A stretch of 64,000 nucleotides of DNA from JARRLC01 sp050290865 (GTDB lineage: Bacteria; Pseudomonadota; Alphaproteobacteria; Rhizobiales; Rhodomicrobiaceae), in the NCBI GenBank assembly GCA_050290865.1, contig JBNKIW010000003.1:124001-188000 (forward strand). Reading direction: 5' to 3'. A model generated the notes under the pieces. It saw nothing but the letters and a program-made list of their open reading frames with translations, was not told the origin of the DNA and did not search any database. A program made the translations under genes and the position numbers. Of the stretch, positions 33,909 through 44,170 are shown piece after piece; the first letter of the stretch is position 1; every line of letters begins with the position of its first letter.

Positions 33909-34253
33909 TCAGAAGTGAACGTTGTTCACGACGTAGGCGCCGGCGGCCGCCACGAGCCCGGCGAGGACCAGGGGCAGAATGGTATGGATCAGCACGCTGA
34001 GTAGCGTCGCGATGGCGCTCAGCGCTTTCTGCCCGGCCTCCAGCAGTTCCCTCAGCGATTTGTACAACAGATAGACGATGCCGCCTGCGACCGCGACCAG
34101 TAGAAGGATCTTCCAGAGCGGCAGTTGTCCGATGTTTTGCCATGGCACCGCCGCGATCTGCTGAAATGACCACGCCCAGGCCAGATTGATGAATTTGGCA
34201 GCAGTCGTGACGCCCAGCTGCACGAACTGCAGAACCTGATTAAGAAACGGCAT
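33909..34253 (-). CDS. Hypothetical membrane protein, 114 aa
   Basis: A 114-residue protein with two clear hydrophobic segments at about 45-66 and 83-108 and an amphipathic N-terminal stretch (MPFLNQVLQFVQLGVTTAAKFINLAW). No known domain was recognised. A GGGGAAG ribosome binding site precedes the ATG at 34253. It is convergent with the SPFH gene; a partnership is possible (SPFH proteins often pair with small membrane proteins) but only inferred. Confidence 0.7.
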   Translation of the reverse strand: MPFLNQVLQFVQLGVTTAAKFINLAWAWSFQQIAAVPWQNIGQLPLWKILLLVAVAGGIVYLLYKSLRELLEAGQKALSAIATLLSVLIHTILPLVLAGLVAAAGAYVVNNVHF

Positions 34254-35061
34254 GTTTGACTTCCCCCATTTCGACTACGCCCCACCATCAATTTCGAAAT
34301 GCCAGCGCGCGGCTAACAAGAATACTGCGTGTACTTCCGGCAGCACCTTGCCCCTTTGCATCGTCACTTCCATCCGGTTTCCAGCCGGCGATATATATCG
34401 GCGTAAGGACAATAGCATTTCTCTGTCATCGTAGGAGCTTCAGCGGCCCCGCGCGCCGAACATCGCAAATCCACCATCGCATATGTGCCGAGGCGATGAT
34501 GTCGGTATTGTGGCCGAGTTCGCGGCGATGGCGGCCCATCCGAGCTCAGTTCTCTGGAAGGCTGGGCGTCGATGGCTATCGTGCGGGGACTTCGACCGCA
34601 TGCGCGCCGTTATCAAGACATAACAATCGTCGGGAACAGCCAGGAAAGGCGAGCTACGCCGTGGGAGCCGATCGAGTTATGAGAGGGCCGGGGTCCGGCC
34701 ACCAGAAAGCTGGTGCGCGGTGCCACGTGCCGAGCCCGCGCAGATAGCAGCCAAGCGCCCCTCACCCGGTCGCGGCGCCAAGTTGAGGAGCCACTTCCGG
34801 CCGGGAGCAACTCGTGCCGTTGCTTTGCAAGGCGCTTCGAACCACCGCTTGCCGACGCCCTTCTCCAAGAGAGACGGCGCTCTGACATGAAAAAATTGCC
34901 CGGACGGTTGCTCTCCGTCCCAGGCTCGTCGAACAAAAGGATACCCATCGACACACTTGCCGCCGCCGCACGCACCTTCCCTCGGACGTGTCGCTCTGCC
35001 GACACGTCAGCATGTGCCCGGAGAAACCCGCGCACCCGGCGAGCGTGCTGTCGCGGCTCGA
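34254..35061. other. 808-bp non-coding gap with a run of stem-loops
   Basis: This is the largest gap in the window. Frames on both strands have poor coding character and no recognisable product. A cluster of hairpins lies at 34686-34741: GGCCGG/CCGGCC (34686-34700), ACCAG/CTGGT (34701-34714) and GCGCGG/CCGCGC (34715-34720/34736-34741). Another is at 34902-34907/34915-34920. It may hold a small RNA, promoters for the small membrane-protein gene, or a decayed gene. Confidence 0.45.
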
Positions 35062-35625
35062 CTATGCGGCGGCGATATCGATCTTCGGCGCCGTGGCGAT
35101 CGGGTCTTCCGAACGGCGCGACTTGCCTTCGAAGAATGCGCCCTGCTCGATGGCCAGCGACTGGTGGAAAATGTCACCCTCGACATGGGAGGAGGCCTGC
35201 AGCGTCACGCGGACGCCCCGGATCGACCCCATCACCTGTCCACGGACCACCACGTCCTCGGCCACGATGCCGCCCGTGATCTGCGCTTTTTCGCCCACGA
35301 TCAGCGAGGAACAATGCACATCGCCCTGGATCTGCCCGTCAACCTGGACTTCGCCCTTGGACAGAACGTTACCCGTAACCGTCAGATCTTCGCCAATAAT
35401 GGAAGGCGCCATCCGGTCCGGCCCGCGATAAGCTGGCGTAGCGGTAGTAGCGGCGGTCTTCGGCGCCATGGCCCCCATAGGAGGTTGCATGGAAGCCGGC
35501 GAGGAAAGAGGACCCGATGACTGCGCCGGCCCCCCGACAGCCTTGCTCGTCGTCTTGGTGATCGGCTTCTGCGACTCGTAATTACTCATATCGGTCTCTG
35601 GCTTCTCTGGCTTCTTGGTAAACAT
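35062..35625 (-). CDS. Bactofilin (polymer-forming cytoskeletal protein)
   Basis: A 187-residue bactofilin. The C-terminal beta-helical core (about 75-165) carries the repeated hydrophobic-Gly pattern (IIGEDLTVTGNVLSKGEVQVDGQIQGDVHCSSLIVGEKAQITGGIVAEDVVVRGQVMG). The N-terminal 70 residues are Pro/Ser/Thr/Ala-rich and disordered. Bactofilins form membrane-bound filaments that localise cell-wall enzymes. The ATG at 35625 follows GGAGAAGG with good spacing; the GTG two codons upstream is too close to it. It stands alone between two large gaps. Confidence 0.9.
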   Translation of the reverse strand: MFTKKPEKPETDMSNYESQKPITKTTSKAVGGPAQSSGPLSSPASMQPPMGAMAPKTAATTATPAYRGPDRMAPSIIGEDLTVTGNVLSKGEVQVDGQIQGDVHCSSLIVGEKAQITGGIVAEDVVVRGQVMGSIRGVRVTLQASSHVEGDIFHQSLAIEQGAFFEGKSRRSEDPIATAPKIDIAAA

Positions 35626-36052
35626 TCGCACCTTCTCCGAAATCCGACGGGGCGGCGCCCTATCCTTCTAAGTCGGCGCCTCCGCGTTTTCAATGGCCTT
35701 GAGGCCGCATTGCCTGCCTAAGTCTTCTTGCAGTGGAAGTCGTGTACGACTGTTGCTCAAAGTCCCCTCACGCCTCCAGCCTGGAAATCGGGTCCATCAT
35801 TTCGTGTACGCAAAGACGATCGCCGCGCAGACGTGATGCCCCCTGCCAGCGAAAGTCGCACCTATCCAGCGCACCGACAAGCAAAAATTGCCGCGAAAGG
35901 CCACCACCATCCGGAACACAACCGGTACGGATGTTCCTGAGAGGTCCGGCAGCGTCCCAGGCACTGAACTATTGCCATAAATACCTATACGCCGGCTTAC
36001 CGGGAGGCGCGCCGCGCCGGTAAAAAGCGAGAGTGGTGCGTCCCGCTGCCGG
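35626..36052. other. Intergenic region, no gene recognised
   Basis: A 427-bp gap between the bactofilin start and the peroxiredoxin stop on the minus strand. Nothing with coding character was seen on either strand. It must contain the bactofilin promoter. Confidence 0.4.
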
Positions 36053-36514
36053 TCACAGCGCCTGGACCGCCTCCAGCACCGCCTCGACATGGCCGGGGAT
36101 CTTCACCCTGCGCCAGATGCGCGCGATCCGGCCGTCCGCGCCGATGAGGAAGGTGGAGCGCTCCACGCCCATATAGGTGCGACCGTACATCGACTTCTCG
36201 ACCCAGGCCCCGTAGGCCGAAATCGCTTTCTTGTCCTCGTCGGCGAGAAGTGTCACCGTCAGACCGTGCTTCTCGCGAAACCTGCCGTGCGATTTCACGC
36301 TGTCCGGGGAAATGCCGATGACCTCCGCTCCGGCAGCGGCAAACTTGCCCCTTTTTTCGCTGAAACCGATGGCTTCCTTGGTGCAGCCCGACGTGTTGTC
36401 CTTCGGATAGAAGAACAGTACGACCGTTCTGCCTTTGAGCTTCGACAGCTTGATTTTTTCACCCTGGTCGCCGGTCAATTCGAAATCCGGGGCCTTGCTA
36501 CCTTGCTCCAGCAT
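36053..36514 (-). CDS. bcp: Peroxiredoxin, BCP/thiol peroxidase type, 1-Cys
   Basis: A 153-residue peroxiredoxin that reduces peroxides. The peroxidatic Cys44 is in FFYPKDNTSGCTKEA; no other cysteine exists in the protein, so the resolving Cys of two-Cys BCPs (CxxxxC form) is missing and reduction must involve an external thiol. The C-terminal ERSTFLIGADGRIARIWRRVKIPGHVEAVLEAV fits the family. It is divergent from the AsmA-like gene with 177 bp between them. Confidence 0.92.
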   Translation of the reverse strand: MLEQGSKAPDFELTGDQGEKIKLSKLKGRTVVLFFYPKDNTSGCTKEAIGFSEKRGKFAAAGAEVIGISPDSVKSHGRFREKHGLTVTLLADEDKKAISAYGAWVEKSMYGRTYMGVERSTFLIGADGRIARIWRRVKIPGHVEAVLEAVQAL

Positions 36515-36691
36515 CTCTGGCCTTCCTTTTGTCGCTTTTTCTCATTCGAATACGCCACCATTCCCGTGGATAGGTGACATAATCTGGCGCAGAAGTCCAA
36601 GCGCGCCAGCCTGGTCGCGGGATGGGGGTATGCACAAGCACGGGCTCCCGGGCAACGGCACGATTGCGGAGGCGTTTCCTCCCGCGTAAAG

Positions 36692-39600
36692 ATGCTCGCG
36701 GACATGGCCGTGTCCGGCACGGCCACAGTTATCATAAGGCGGCAGACGCGACCGATGGCAGGCGGGTACAGAATACCACCGCGGGGACAAGCCCTCGTCA
36801 GATACCAGCCGCCCCAGCCGGCCCGCCGCCCCTTTCTTGGGTGGGGATGGCGCCGCCGTCCCGGCCAGCCCCGGACCTTGATGGACCGCTTCCTCGGTTT
36901 CGCCGGGCGCGCCTTCATAGGCCTCGCATTCCTCGTCCTGTTCGCTTTCACCGCGCTGTACATCAAACTCAGCTTCGCGCCGATTTCGATGACCTTTCTT
37001 GCCGAACCGGTCGAAAGGGCAGTGAACCGCGCGCTCCCGGGCATGACGTTCAACATCGGCGATGCGGTGCTGCGTACCGCCGAAACGGGCATCGGCATCG
37101 AGTTCCGGCTCGCCGATGTCAGTCTCGTCGATGAGACCGGCAGCCGTATCGTGGAGTCGCCGATGGCTTCGGCGGATGTGAGCCTTCGCGCCCTTATCAC
37201 CGGTCACTTGGCCGTGGGCGAGGTGGAACTCATCGGCCCGAGCCTCTTTCTGCAATATTCCGAGGACAAGGGGCTGGCGCTGTCCTTCGGCGATCCGCGG
37301 GAGTCGAAAACCGACCTCGGCGCCCCCTCCCCCAAGGCGACGCTCGCGCAGGACTATCGTCAGGCGATCCGCCCGTCGCAGACGCCTGATGTCCCCGCCC
37401 TGCCCCGCCGTGCATTCAATCCGCACGCCAGGGCGCGAGCCATCAATCTGACCAAGGCTTTCAACGATGTCTTCGCGGCAGCGCGCCGGGGCGAGTCCGC
37501 ATATCTGACGACCTTCGGCATCCGCGATGCCGTCGTCCATTTCGACCGCGGCGACCAGGTGACGAGTTGGGAAGTCCCGGCCGTTCAGATCGATCTGGAA
37601 CATGCGGGCAAGAACAGCGCCGTGCTCGGCACTGTGGCGCTGAAGACCTCCACGGGTTTGTCGCAGGTTCGGTTCCGGGCGAGCATCAACCGGCGGAGCC
37701 AGCAGCTTGCCCTCGCCCTGTCCTGCGACGACGTGGTCCCGCGCGAACTCGCCCAGGAATTGCCCGCGCTGTCCCTGGCCAAATCGCTCAACCTGCCGGT
37801 CTCGCTCGCCGCCGACCTGGAATTGGCGGGCAACGGCGACATCCTGTCCGCCGACATCAACATTTCGCTCGAGGACGGCGATCTTTACGCGCCGTGGGAC
37901 GACAGGCACGCCGCGGTCATCGATCAGGGCGCTTTCCATGTTGCCTATTCGCGCGAAAAGGGGCTCATCGAGTTCAAGCCATCCGAACTCCGCTGGGGCG
38001 GCAGCCATATCGCGTTCAGCGGGGCCATGGAACGCCAGCCCGCCACCGGCCATTGGCTGTTCCGGCTGGCATCGGACAGCATTGCGCTTGGCGCCGAAGA
38101 ATTCGGTGTCCCCGTCATCCCGCTCGACCAGTTACTGCTGCAGGGCGACTATGAGCCCAAGCGCGGCATCGTCATCATCAACCGCTTCCTTCTCCAGGCC
38201 GCCGACGCCCAGATCAGCCTTGCCGGTTCCGTCGTTCAGGGCGCGCGGTCTCCGGCTGTCAGGATCAATGGACGGATCAGCCGCATGCCGGTCGCGTTCG
38301 CCAAGCTCATCTGGCCGCCTTTCATGGCCAATGGCGGGCGCGAATGGGTCGGCAAGCGCGTGCCCGCGGGGCGGATTACCGGCGGAGCGGTAAAGGTCGA
38401 CATCGCTGCCGACATGCTCGCCGACGTGTCCACCCACGGCCTGCCGTCGAGCGCGGTGGATTTCCGCCTCGATATGGAGGCGCTGAAGGTTCACTATATT
38501 CCTAAGCTGCCGCCGCTGCTCGTACCCAAGGCAACGGCCTCGATCACCGGCCACCGCTTCTTCTTCGTCGTCCCCGAGGCGGATATCGCCGTCCCCTCCG
38601 GCGACCGCGTCCACTTCACCGACGGCGAACTCATCATCGGCGACCTGCGCCCCAAGATCCCGAGTGGCGAAATACACTTCAAATCGCAAGCCAGCGCCGC
38701 GGCGATGATAGAACTGATCAACCATCCTCCCCTGGGTTATGTGGATGCAGTCTTCCCCAAGCCCCCGGATGTCAGCGGCACCGCAACCGCCACGTTCAGC
38801 CTGTCCATGCCGTTCATCAAAAACCTGAAATTCAAGGACATGAAACTCAATGGCCGGACGCATGTCGAAAACATCCGCGCCACGGGCCTTCCCGGCGGCG
38901 TAGGCGTGCACGGCGGCAAGCTCGATATCGACACGACGGAAAAGGCGATCGAAATACGGGGCAATGTGAAGGTGAATGGCACGCCGGTGACGGTGGCCTG
39001 GCAGCGCATATTTGATGCACCTGCGGAGCATCAGCCGCCAATGCGGCTGCGGGCGGTGCTGGATGAGGCCGCACGCCGCGAAGCGGGCCTCGACGTGAAT
39101 CATATCCTGCGCGGCAAAGTCCTGTCCGAGCTGACCCTGCAAATGCGCAAGGACGCGCCTCCGCGTCTGCATTTCGAGGCCAACCTCACCGACGCCGATA
39201 TCCTCCTGTCCAGCATGGGCTGGCGAAAGCCGCCCGGACAGCGCGCCGTGCTCAATGTCGATCTGGAAACCGACGACAGCGGTGCGACGACCCTCAAGAA
39301 CCTCAATCTCCTCGGCGATGATCTTGCCGTGCGCGGCGTGGTGTATCTGAATGAAAAGCGCAAGCCCGTTTCATTCACCTTCCCGACGGTGACGCTCAAC
39401 ACGCAGACCAAGCTTGAAATGCGCGGAGAACTGAAGCGCGACAACGTTTGGGACGTCCGCGTCTCCGGGCCGTCCTTCGACGGGCGGCAATTCTTCCGGT
39501 CGCTGTTCTCCGCCGGCAAGCTTACCGCGGACCAGCCGCAACTGCCCAAGGACGCGCCGGGCATGGACGTGAAAGCCCAGATCGAGAAGGTTATCGGCCA

Positions 39601-40411
39601 CTTCAAGACGTCGGCCAGGAACGTCTGGCTCGTAGCCAAGCGGCGCGGCAACAAGCTCGTCTATCTCGACATGCATGGCTCGCTGGCCGACCAACCCGTC
39701 GCCGCGCGAGTGGAGGCCAAACAAGGCGCGCCGCGCATTCTCCAGGCCATGGCCGGCAACGCCGGTTCCGCGTTCCGCCTGGTGGGGCTCTACGGCTCGG
39801 CGCGGGGCGGCGCAGCATCGCTGAAGGTGAATCTCGACGGGACGAAGAAGGGGGACAAAGTCGGCTATCTCTACGCCCGCCGCTTCGCGATCATCAGCGA
39901 ACCGATGGCCAATGCGACACGCGGCAGAAAGGGACGGCGGGCGGCGCGGAGCCGGGAGGTGGCGCAGCAGCAGGCCCAGTATGAGCGCATGGATTTCGAC
40001 GAGATGCGCGTGCGCTTCGGCATCGGGCACGGCCGGTTCAAGCTGGGGACCGGCATCCTCAACGGCCCGATGATGGGTATCAATGTGAGCGGCTTCATCG
40101 ACTTCCGGCGCGAACTGATCAACCTCACCGGCGTCTACACACCGGCTTACGGCCTCAACTCCCCATTCAGCGGCGTTCCGCTCCTCGGTGACATTCTGGG
40201 CAGCCGCGATGGCGAGGGCCTGATCGGCATCACCTTCGCCGTGCGCGGGCCGTTGTCGCGGCCGGATGTGCAGATCAATCCCGCATCTCTGCTGACGCCG
40301 GGCATGTTCCGGCAGATGATGGAATTCGATCAAAGCGTGCAGGACATCCTGCCACCGGAAAAGCGGGGAGCGGCGAGACGCAAGAACGGTTCCAATCCGG
40401 CGACGCGCTGA
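36692..40411 (+). CDS. AsmA/YhdP-like (DUF3971) large envelope protein
   Basis: A 1239-residue protein anchored by one N-terminal membrane helix (about residues 68-94, FLGFAGRAFIGLAFLVLFAFTALYIK). The rest is a long beta-rich periplasmic body ending in an AsmA-like C-terminal domain (residues about 1110-1215, with GIGHGRFKLGTGILNGPMMGINVSGFIDF and NSPFSGVPLLGDILG). Related YhdP/TamB-type proteins bridge inner and outer membranes and help move phospholipids. The start is uncertain: 36692 (ATG), or 36755 (ATG), which begins the basic, Pro/Arg-rich cytoplasmic tail. No partner gene is adjacent. Confidence 0.88.
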   Translation: MLADMAVSGTATVIIRRQTRPMAGGYRIPPRGQALVRYQPPQPARRPFLGWGWRRRPGQPRTLMDRFLGFAGRAFIGLAFLVLFAFTALYIKLSFAPISMTFLAEPVERAVNRALPGMTFNIGDAVLRTAETGIGIEFRLADVSLVDETGSRIVESPMASADVSLRALITGHLAVGEVELIGPSLFLQYSEDKGLALSFGDPRESKTDLGAPSPKATLAQDYRQAIRPSQTPDVPALPRRAFNPHARARAINLTKAFNDVFAAARRGESAYLTTFGIRDAVVHFDRGDQVTSWEVPAVQIDLEHAGKNSAVLGTVALKTSTGLSQVRFRASINRRSQQLALALSCDDVVPRELAQELPALSLAKSLNLPVSLAADLELAGNGDILSADINISLEDGDLYAPWDDRHAAVIDQGAFHVAYSREKGLIEFKPSELRWGGSHIAFSGAMERQPATGHWLFRLASDSIALGAEEFGVPVIPLDQLLLQGDYEPKRGIVIINRFLLQAADAQISLAGSVVQGARSPAVRINGRISRMPVAFAKLIWPPFMANGGREWVGKRVPAGRITGGAVKVDIAADMLADVSTHGLPSSAVDFRLDMEALKVHYIPKLPPLLVPKATASITGHRFFFVVPEADIAVPSGDRVHFTDGELIIGDLRPKIPSGEIHFKSQASAAAMIELINHPPLGYVDAVFPKPPDVSGTATATFSLSMPFIKNLKFKDMKLNGRTHVENIRATGLPGGVGVHGGKLDIDTTEKAIEIRGNVKVNGTPVTVAWQRIFDAPAEHQPPMRLRAVLDEAARREAGLDVNHILRGKVLSELTLQMRKDAPPRLHFEANLTDADILLSSMGWRKPPGQRAVLNVDLETDDSGATTLKNLNLLGDDLAVRGVVYLNEKRKPVSFTFPTVTLNTQTKLEMRGELKRDNVWDVRVSGPSFDGRQFFRSLFSAGKLTADQPQLPKDAPGMDVKAQIEKVIGHFKTSARNVWLVAKRRGNKLVYLDMHGSLADQPVAARVEAKQGAPRILQAMAGNAGSAFRLVGLYGSARGGAASLKVNLDGTKKGDKVGYLYARRFAIISEPMANATRGRKGRRAARSREVAQQQAQYERMDFDEMRVRFGIGHGRFKLGTGILNGPMMGINVSGFIDFRRELINLTGVYTPAYGLNSPFSGVPLLGDILGSRDGEGLIGITFAVRGPLSRPDVQINPASLLTPGMFRQMMEFDQSVQDILPPEKRGAARRKNGSNPATR

Positions 40412-40462
40412 GAAGAACGAGCCCGCCGCACTCCGGCGCTTCTCAATAAAGGGGGAATGCCC

Positions 40463-40957
40463 TCAATACGGAATCCCCGCCTTCCGAAAAAGAAAGTGCA
40501 TCAGCCACGCCGGACCGACGAGCAGAAACTGCACGTCCTTGAAAAACGACGGCCTTTTCCCCTCGATCGCATGGCCGATGAACTGGAAAACCCAGGCCGC
40601 GGCGAAGACGCCGAGGGCGACTTGCCACAAGGGCAGCGGGACAAACGCCTGACAGAGCGCGACCAACCCGAACAGCAGGGCCGCCAACACCACCATGGCC
40701 GCAGTGAGCGGCAGCGACAACGTGGCGTAATAGACGCAGGCGAACGCGGCGAACAGCGTGGCCCAGTTCAGGAAAGGTACGGCGCTAAACACCTGCGGCA
40801 CGGGCAGAGCGCAAAGCAGCGCCAGCACCGTCCAGGTGATGAGGGGCACCATGACCCAGTGGATGGCCTTGTTCACGGGATGCTGATGACTTTCGCCATA
40901 TTCGGCAAGCAAACGGTCGATCCGCCGGGTGACGGCGGTTTGTGTGCTGGTTGCCAT
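40463..40957 (-). CDS. Mpo1-like / DUF962 (YGL010w-type) membrane protein
   Basis: A 164-residue membrane protein of the Mpo1 family, whose yeast member is an Fe(II)-dependent dioxygenase in phytosphingosine fatty-acid alpha-oxidation. Conserved polar positions are GESHQHPVNKAIHW near residues 21-34 and FIGHAIEGKRPSFF near 121-134; four or so hydrophobic helices lie at 34-53, 60-78, 80-98 and 101-120. The bacterial role is unknown. The ATG at 40957 has a GGGGAGGAATACC ribosome binding site; the frame stays open to 41092. Confidence 0.85.
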   Translation of the reverse strand: MATSTQTAVTRRIDRLLAEYGESHQHPVNKAIHWVMVPLITWTVLALLCALPVPQVFSAVPFLNWATLFAAFACVYYATLSLPLTAAMVVLAALLFGLVALCQAFVPLPLWQVALGVFAAAWVFQFIGHAIEGKRPSFFKDVQFLLVGPAWLMHFLFRKAGIPY

Positions 40958-41106
40958 GGTATTCCTCCCCATCGGCTTGTTGTTTGTGGCGCCTCGCCGC
41001 TCCGTTGCCGCCATCGCACCGGACCAACCGCGCCGGGGACGACAAAAGCCCCTCCCCGCGCTATAGAGGCGTTGCCCATCATACACCAACACATCCGGAC
41101 CCGTGA

Positions 41107-42918
41107 ATGGCCCCTCCGCTCATCCAACTCACCGATATCGCGCTTACCTTCGGCGGCACGCCCCTCCTGCAGGGCGCGGACCTGTCCGTCGCGCCGGGCG
41201 AACGGGTCTGCCTGGTCGGGCGCAACGGCTCGGGCAAATCGACACTCCTCAAAATCGCCGCGGGCCTCATCGAACCGGATGGCGGCACGCGGTTCGTGCA
41301 GCCCGGCGCCATCATCCGCTACCTGCCGCAGGAGCCGGACCTCTCCGGCCATGCCACCGTACTGTCCTATGTGCTCTCCGGCCTCACACCGAGCTGCGAT
41401 CCGCATCAGGCACGCTACCTGCTCGAACAGCTCGGCCTGACCGGCGAGGAAGACCCGGCGCTTCTGTCGGGTGGCGAGTTGCGGCGCGCGGGCCTCGCTC
41501 ATGTCCTGGCGCCGTCGCCGGCGGTCCTGCTGCTGGACGAGCCGACCAACCATCTCGACCTGCCCGCCATCGAGTGGCTGGAAAAGCGCCTCGGCCAGGA
41601 GCGCGCGAGCCTCGTCCTCATCAGCCACGACCGCCGTTTCCTGCAGAACCTTTCGCGTGCCACCGTCTGGCTCGACCGCGGGCAGACGCGGCGCATCGAA
41701 ACCGGGTTCGGCTCGTTCGAGGCATGGCGCGACGAGTTGCTTGCCGAGGAAGAACGCGCCCAGCACCAGCTCGACCGCAGGATCGCCGCCGAAGAGCACT
41801 GGATGCGCTACGGCGTGACAGCGCGGCGCAAGCGCAATGTGCGGCGCGTGGCGGCGCTCGCGGCACTACGGCAGGCGCGGCGCGAATACCGCGCGACGGC
41901 GGGCAAGGCGGCCATGGCCGCAGCCGAGGCGGGCAAATCCGGCGCGCTGGTCATCGAGGCGAAGGGGATCGGCAAAGCGTTCGGCAGCCGCGCGATCGTC
42001 AACGACTTCTCGCTGCGCGTGATGCGCGGCGACCGCATCGGCATCGCCGGACCGAACGGCTCGGGCAAGACGACGCTCGTCGGCCTGCTGACCGGCGAGC
42101 TTGCCCCCGAGACGGGCGAAATCCGGCACGGCACCAACCTGCAGATGGCCTCGCTCGACCAGCACCGCGAAAGCCTCGATCCGAAATGGACCCTCGCCGA
42201 GGCGCTGACCGGCGGCCGCGGCGATACGGTGACGATCGGCGGGCAGGCGCGCCACGTCACGAGCTACATGCGCGATTTTCTCTTCGCGCCCGAGCAGATC
42301 CGCACGCCGGTCTCCGCGCTGTCGGGGGGCGAGCGCGGACGCCTGATGCTGGCGCGGGCGCTGGCCAAACAGTCGAACCTGCTCGTGCTCGATGAGCCGA
42401 CCAACGACCTCGACCTTGAGACGCTCGACGTCCTGGAAGAGATGCTCGGCGAATATGCGGGAACCGTGATCCTCATCAGCCACGACCGCGATTTCCTCGA
42501 CCGCGCGGTGACCGCCCTCATCGTGCCGGAGGGCGACGGGCGCTGGACCGAATATGCAGGCGGCTACAGCGACATGCTCACCCAGCGCGGCGCGGAGCTG
42601 GCGGCCAGGGAGGCGGCGCGCGCAAAGCCTCGGGCGGAGAAGTCCGCCGCGTCCGCCCGGGCGGCGCCTGCCGCGAAAAAGCGGCTCAGTTTCAACGAGC
42701 AGCACGCGCTGAAAACGCTTCCCGGCCGCATCGCCGAACTCGAAACGCAGATTGCCGCCCTGCAGGCGCGTCTCGACGACCCCGCGCTCTATGACCGCGA
42801 CCGCGAGGCGTTTAACGAGGTCACGGCGGCGCTCACCGCGGCGCAAGAGGAACTAGCCGCTGCGGAGGAACGCTGGCTCGAACTGGAGATGCTGCGCGAA
42901 GAGATCGAAGGTGGGTGA
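41107..42918 (+). CDS. ABC-F family ATPase (Uup-like)
   Basis: A 603-residue soluble protein with two ABC modules and no membrane domain. The first Walker A is GRNGSGKST (39-46), with LLSGGELRRAG. The second is GPNGSGKTT from about residue 315, with LSGGERGRLM. Two DEPTN(H/D)LDL Walker B motifs are present. A C-terminal coiled-coil region (about 535-600) matches Uup. ABC-F proteins act on the ribosome. The ATG at 41107 lies 11 bp after the Mpo1-like gene's upstream edge in divergent orientation. Confidence 0.93.
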   Translation: MAPPLIQLTDIALTFGGTPLLQGADLSVAPGERVCLVGRNGSGKSTLLKIAAGLIEPDGGTRFVQPGAIIRYLPQEPDLSGHATVLSYVLSGLTPSCDPHQARYLLEQLGLTGEEDPALLSGGELRRAGLAHVLAPSPAVLLLDEPTNHLDLPAIEWLEKRLGQERASLVLISHDRRFLQNLSRATVWLDRGQTRRIETGFGSFEAWRDELLAEEERAQHQLDRRIAAEEHWMRYGVTARRKRNVRRVAALAALRQARREYRATAGKAAMAAAEAGKSGALVIEAKGIGKAFGSRAIVNDFSLRVMRGDRIGIAGPNGSGKTTLVGLLTGELAPETGEIRHGTNLQMASLDQHRESLDPKWTLAEALTGGRGDTVTIGGQARHVTSYMRDFLFAPEQIRTPVSALSGGERGRLMLARALAKQSNLLVLDEPTNDLDLETLDVLEEMLGEYAGTVILISHDRDFLDRAVTALIVPEGDGRWTEYAGGYSDMLTQRGAELAAREAARAKPRAEKSAASARAAPAAKKRLSFNEQHALKTLPGRIAELETQIAALQARLDDPALYDRDREAFNEVTAALTAAQEELAAAEERWLELEMLREEIEGG

Positions 42919-42931
42919 GGCGTCCGCGTGC

Positions 42932-43879
42932 TCACCGGTCCTCAAAGACCACGTGCATCCGTTCGAGGATGGCGCGGGCCTGCCCGAAAGGCGGCGTCCC
43001 CGCGGACGGCGTCAATGCGGCCGCAGCGGCTGCAAGACCGTCCTGGCCGTGAGCCTGCATGATGGACGAGCGCAGCCAGCCCTCCGCCTGATCCCGCCGC
43101 CGCGCCTCCAGCACTCCGCCGCGCAATGTCGTAAAGCGTGTATCGAGCGCCTCCACCAGCCCGTCGATCCCCTGTCCCGCCGTCACCGACACCATGAGAC
43201 ACGGGATCCCGCCACCGGCGAGCCCGAGCGCACCTTTGAGATCGGCCAGCGCGCGCTGCGCCGCGGCGCCCATGTCGGCCTTCGTGACCACAGCAATATC
43301 GGGGATTTCCATGATCCCGGCTTTCATGAATTGCAGCGAATCGCCCGATCCCGGCTGGACGCAGAGAACCACGCTGTCGGCCACCGTCGAGATATCCGCC
43401 TCGGACTGCCCGACCCCAACAGTCTCCACCACCACGCGGTCGAACAGCGCCCGCATCAGCACCACGGCCGGGAAGGCCAGCCCGGTCAACCCGCCCAGTG
43501 TACCGCGCGAGGCCAGCGAGCGCACGAACACGCCGTCGTCCTCGGGGTTGGTGCGCATGCGGATGCGGTCGCCCAGCAGCGCGCCGCGCGTCAGATGCGA
43601 GGAGGGATCGACCGCGATCACGCCGACGCTGACGCCCGCGCCGCGCCAGAGCCGGATGAGCGCGTCGATGAGCGAAGATTTGCCGACGCCCGGCGGGCCG
43701 GTCAGGCCGATGACATGCGCGCGCGCGGCCAGATAGGCCTCGTCGATGAGTGCAGCCGTGGCCGGGGCGTCCGGTGTTTGTTCCACGGCGGCCAGCGCAT
43801 CGGCAAGCGCGCGCTTCCCCCCGGCGCGAAGTCTGGCGAGTGGGGTGAGCGGGTCCGGGCTGTCCTGACATGGGGTCAT
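42932..43879 (-). CDS. meaB: Methylmalonyl-CoA mutase-associated GTPase MeaB
   Basis: A 315-residue G3E/ArgK-type GTPase that protects and reloads adenosylcobalamin-dependent methylmalonyl-CoA mutase. The P-loop GPPGVGKSS is at 61-69. IAVDPSS, the Mg-binding ETVGVGQSE and NKAD-like VTKADMG motifs follow. The end QARAILERMHVVFEDR is as expected. No mutase gene is present in the window. The ATG at 43879 is preferred over a TTG at 43915. Confidence 0.93.
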   Translation of the reverse strand: MTPCQDSPDPLTPLARLRAGGKRALADALAAVEQTPDAPATAALIDEAYLAARAHVIGLTGPPGVGKSSLIDALIRLWRGAGVSVGVIAVDPSSHLTRGALLGDRIRMRTNPEDDGVFVRSLASRGTLGGLTGLAFPAVVLMRALFDRVVVETVGVGQSEADISTVADSVVLCVQPGSGDSLQFMKAGIMEIPDIAVVTKADMGAAAQRALADLKGALGLAGGGIPCLMVSVTAGQGIDGLVEALDTRFTTLRGGVLEARRRDQAEGWLRSSIMQAHGQDGLAAAAAALTPSAGTPPFGQARAILERMHVVFEDR

Positions 43880-44170
43880 GGCCCGCAGTGTCGCCAATCG
43901 TGCGGCGGCAGCCAAGCGAAAAAGGCATTCCCCACCATTGGCAATCGCGCTTCAAGTTCGCCCGGCTTTGGCTAACGCTCAGCTAACCCGTCGCGGGCAT
44001 GATGCTCTTTGATGCGGAGCGGCAGCATACGAAATGATACCGAGATACCCGCTGCGCAACGCCGGGCAAAATCGCCAAGTTTATGTTTTACGCCATGTCC
44101 ACAGCTGCTAAGCGACGTAGCCCGGGGGCCGCGGCGGATTCCAGCATAGCCAATCCGTGAGGTCAGCATC

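Noticed and set aside
34613..35035. 140-codon minus-strand frame in the large gap
   Set aside because: No family resemblance, Arg/Ser-rich shadow-like composition and hairpins throughout.
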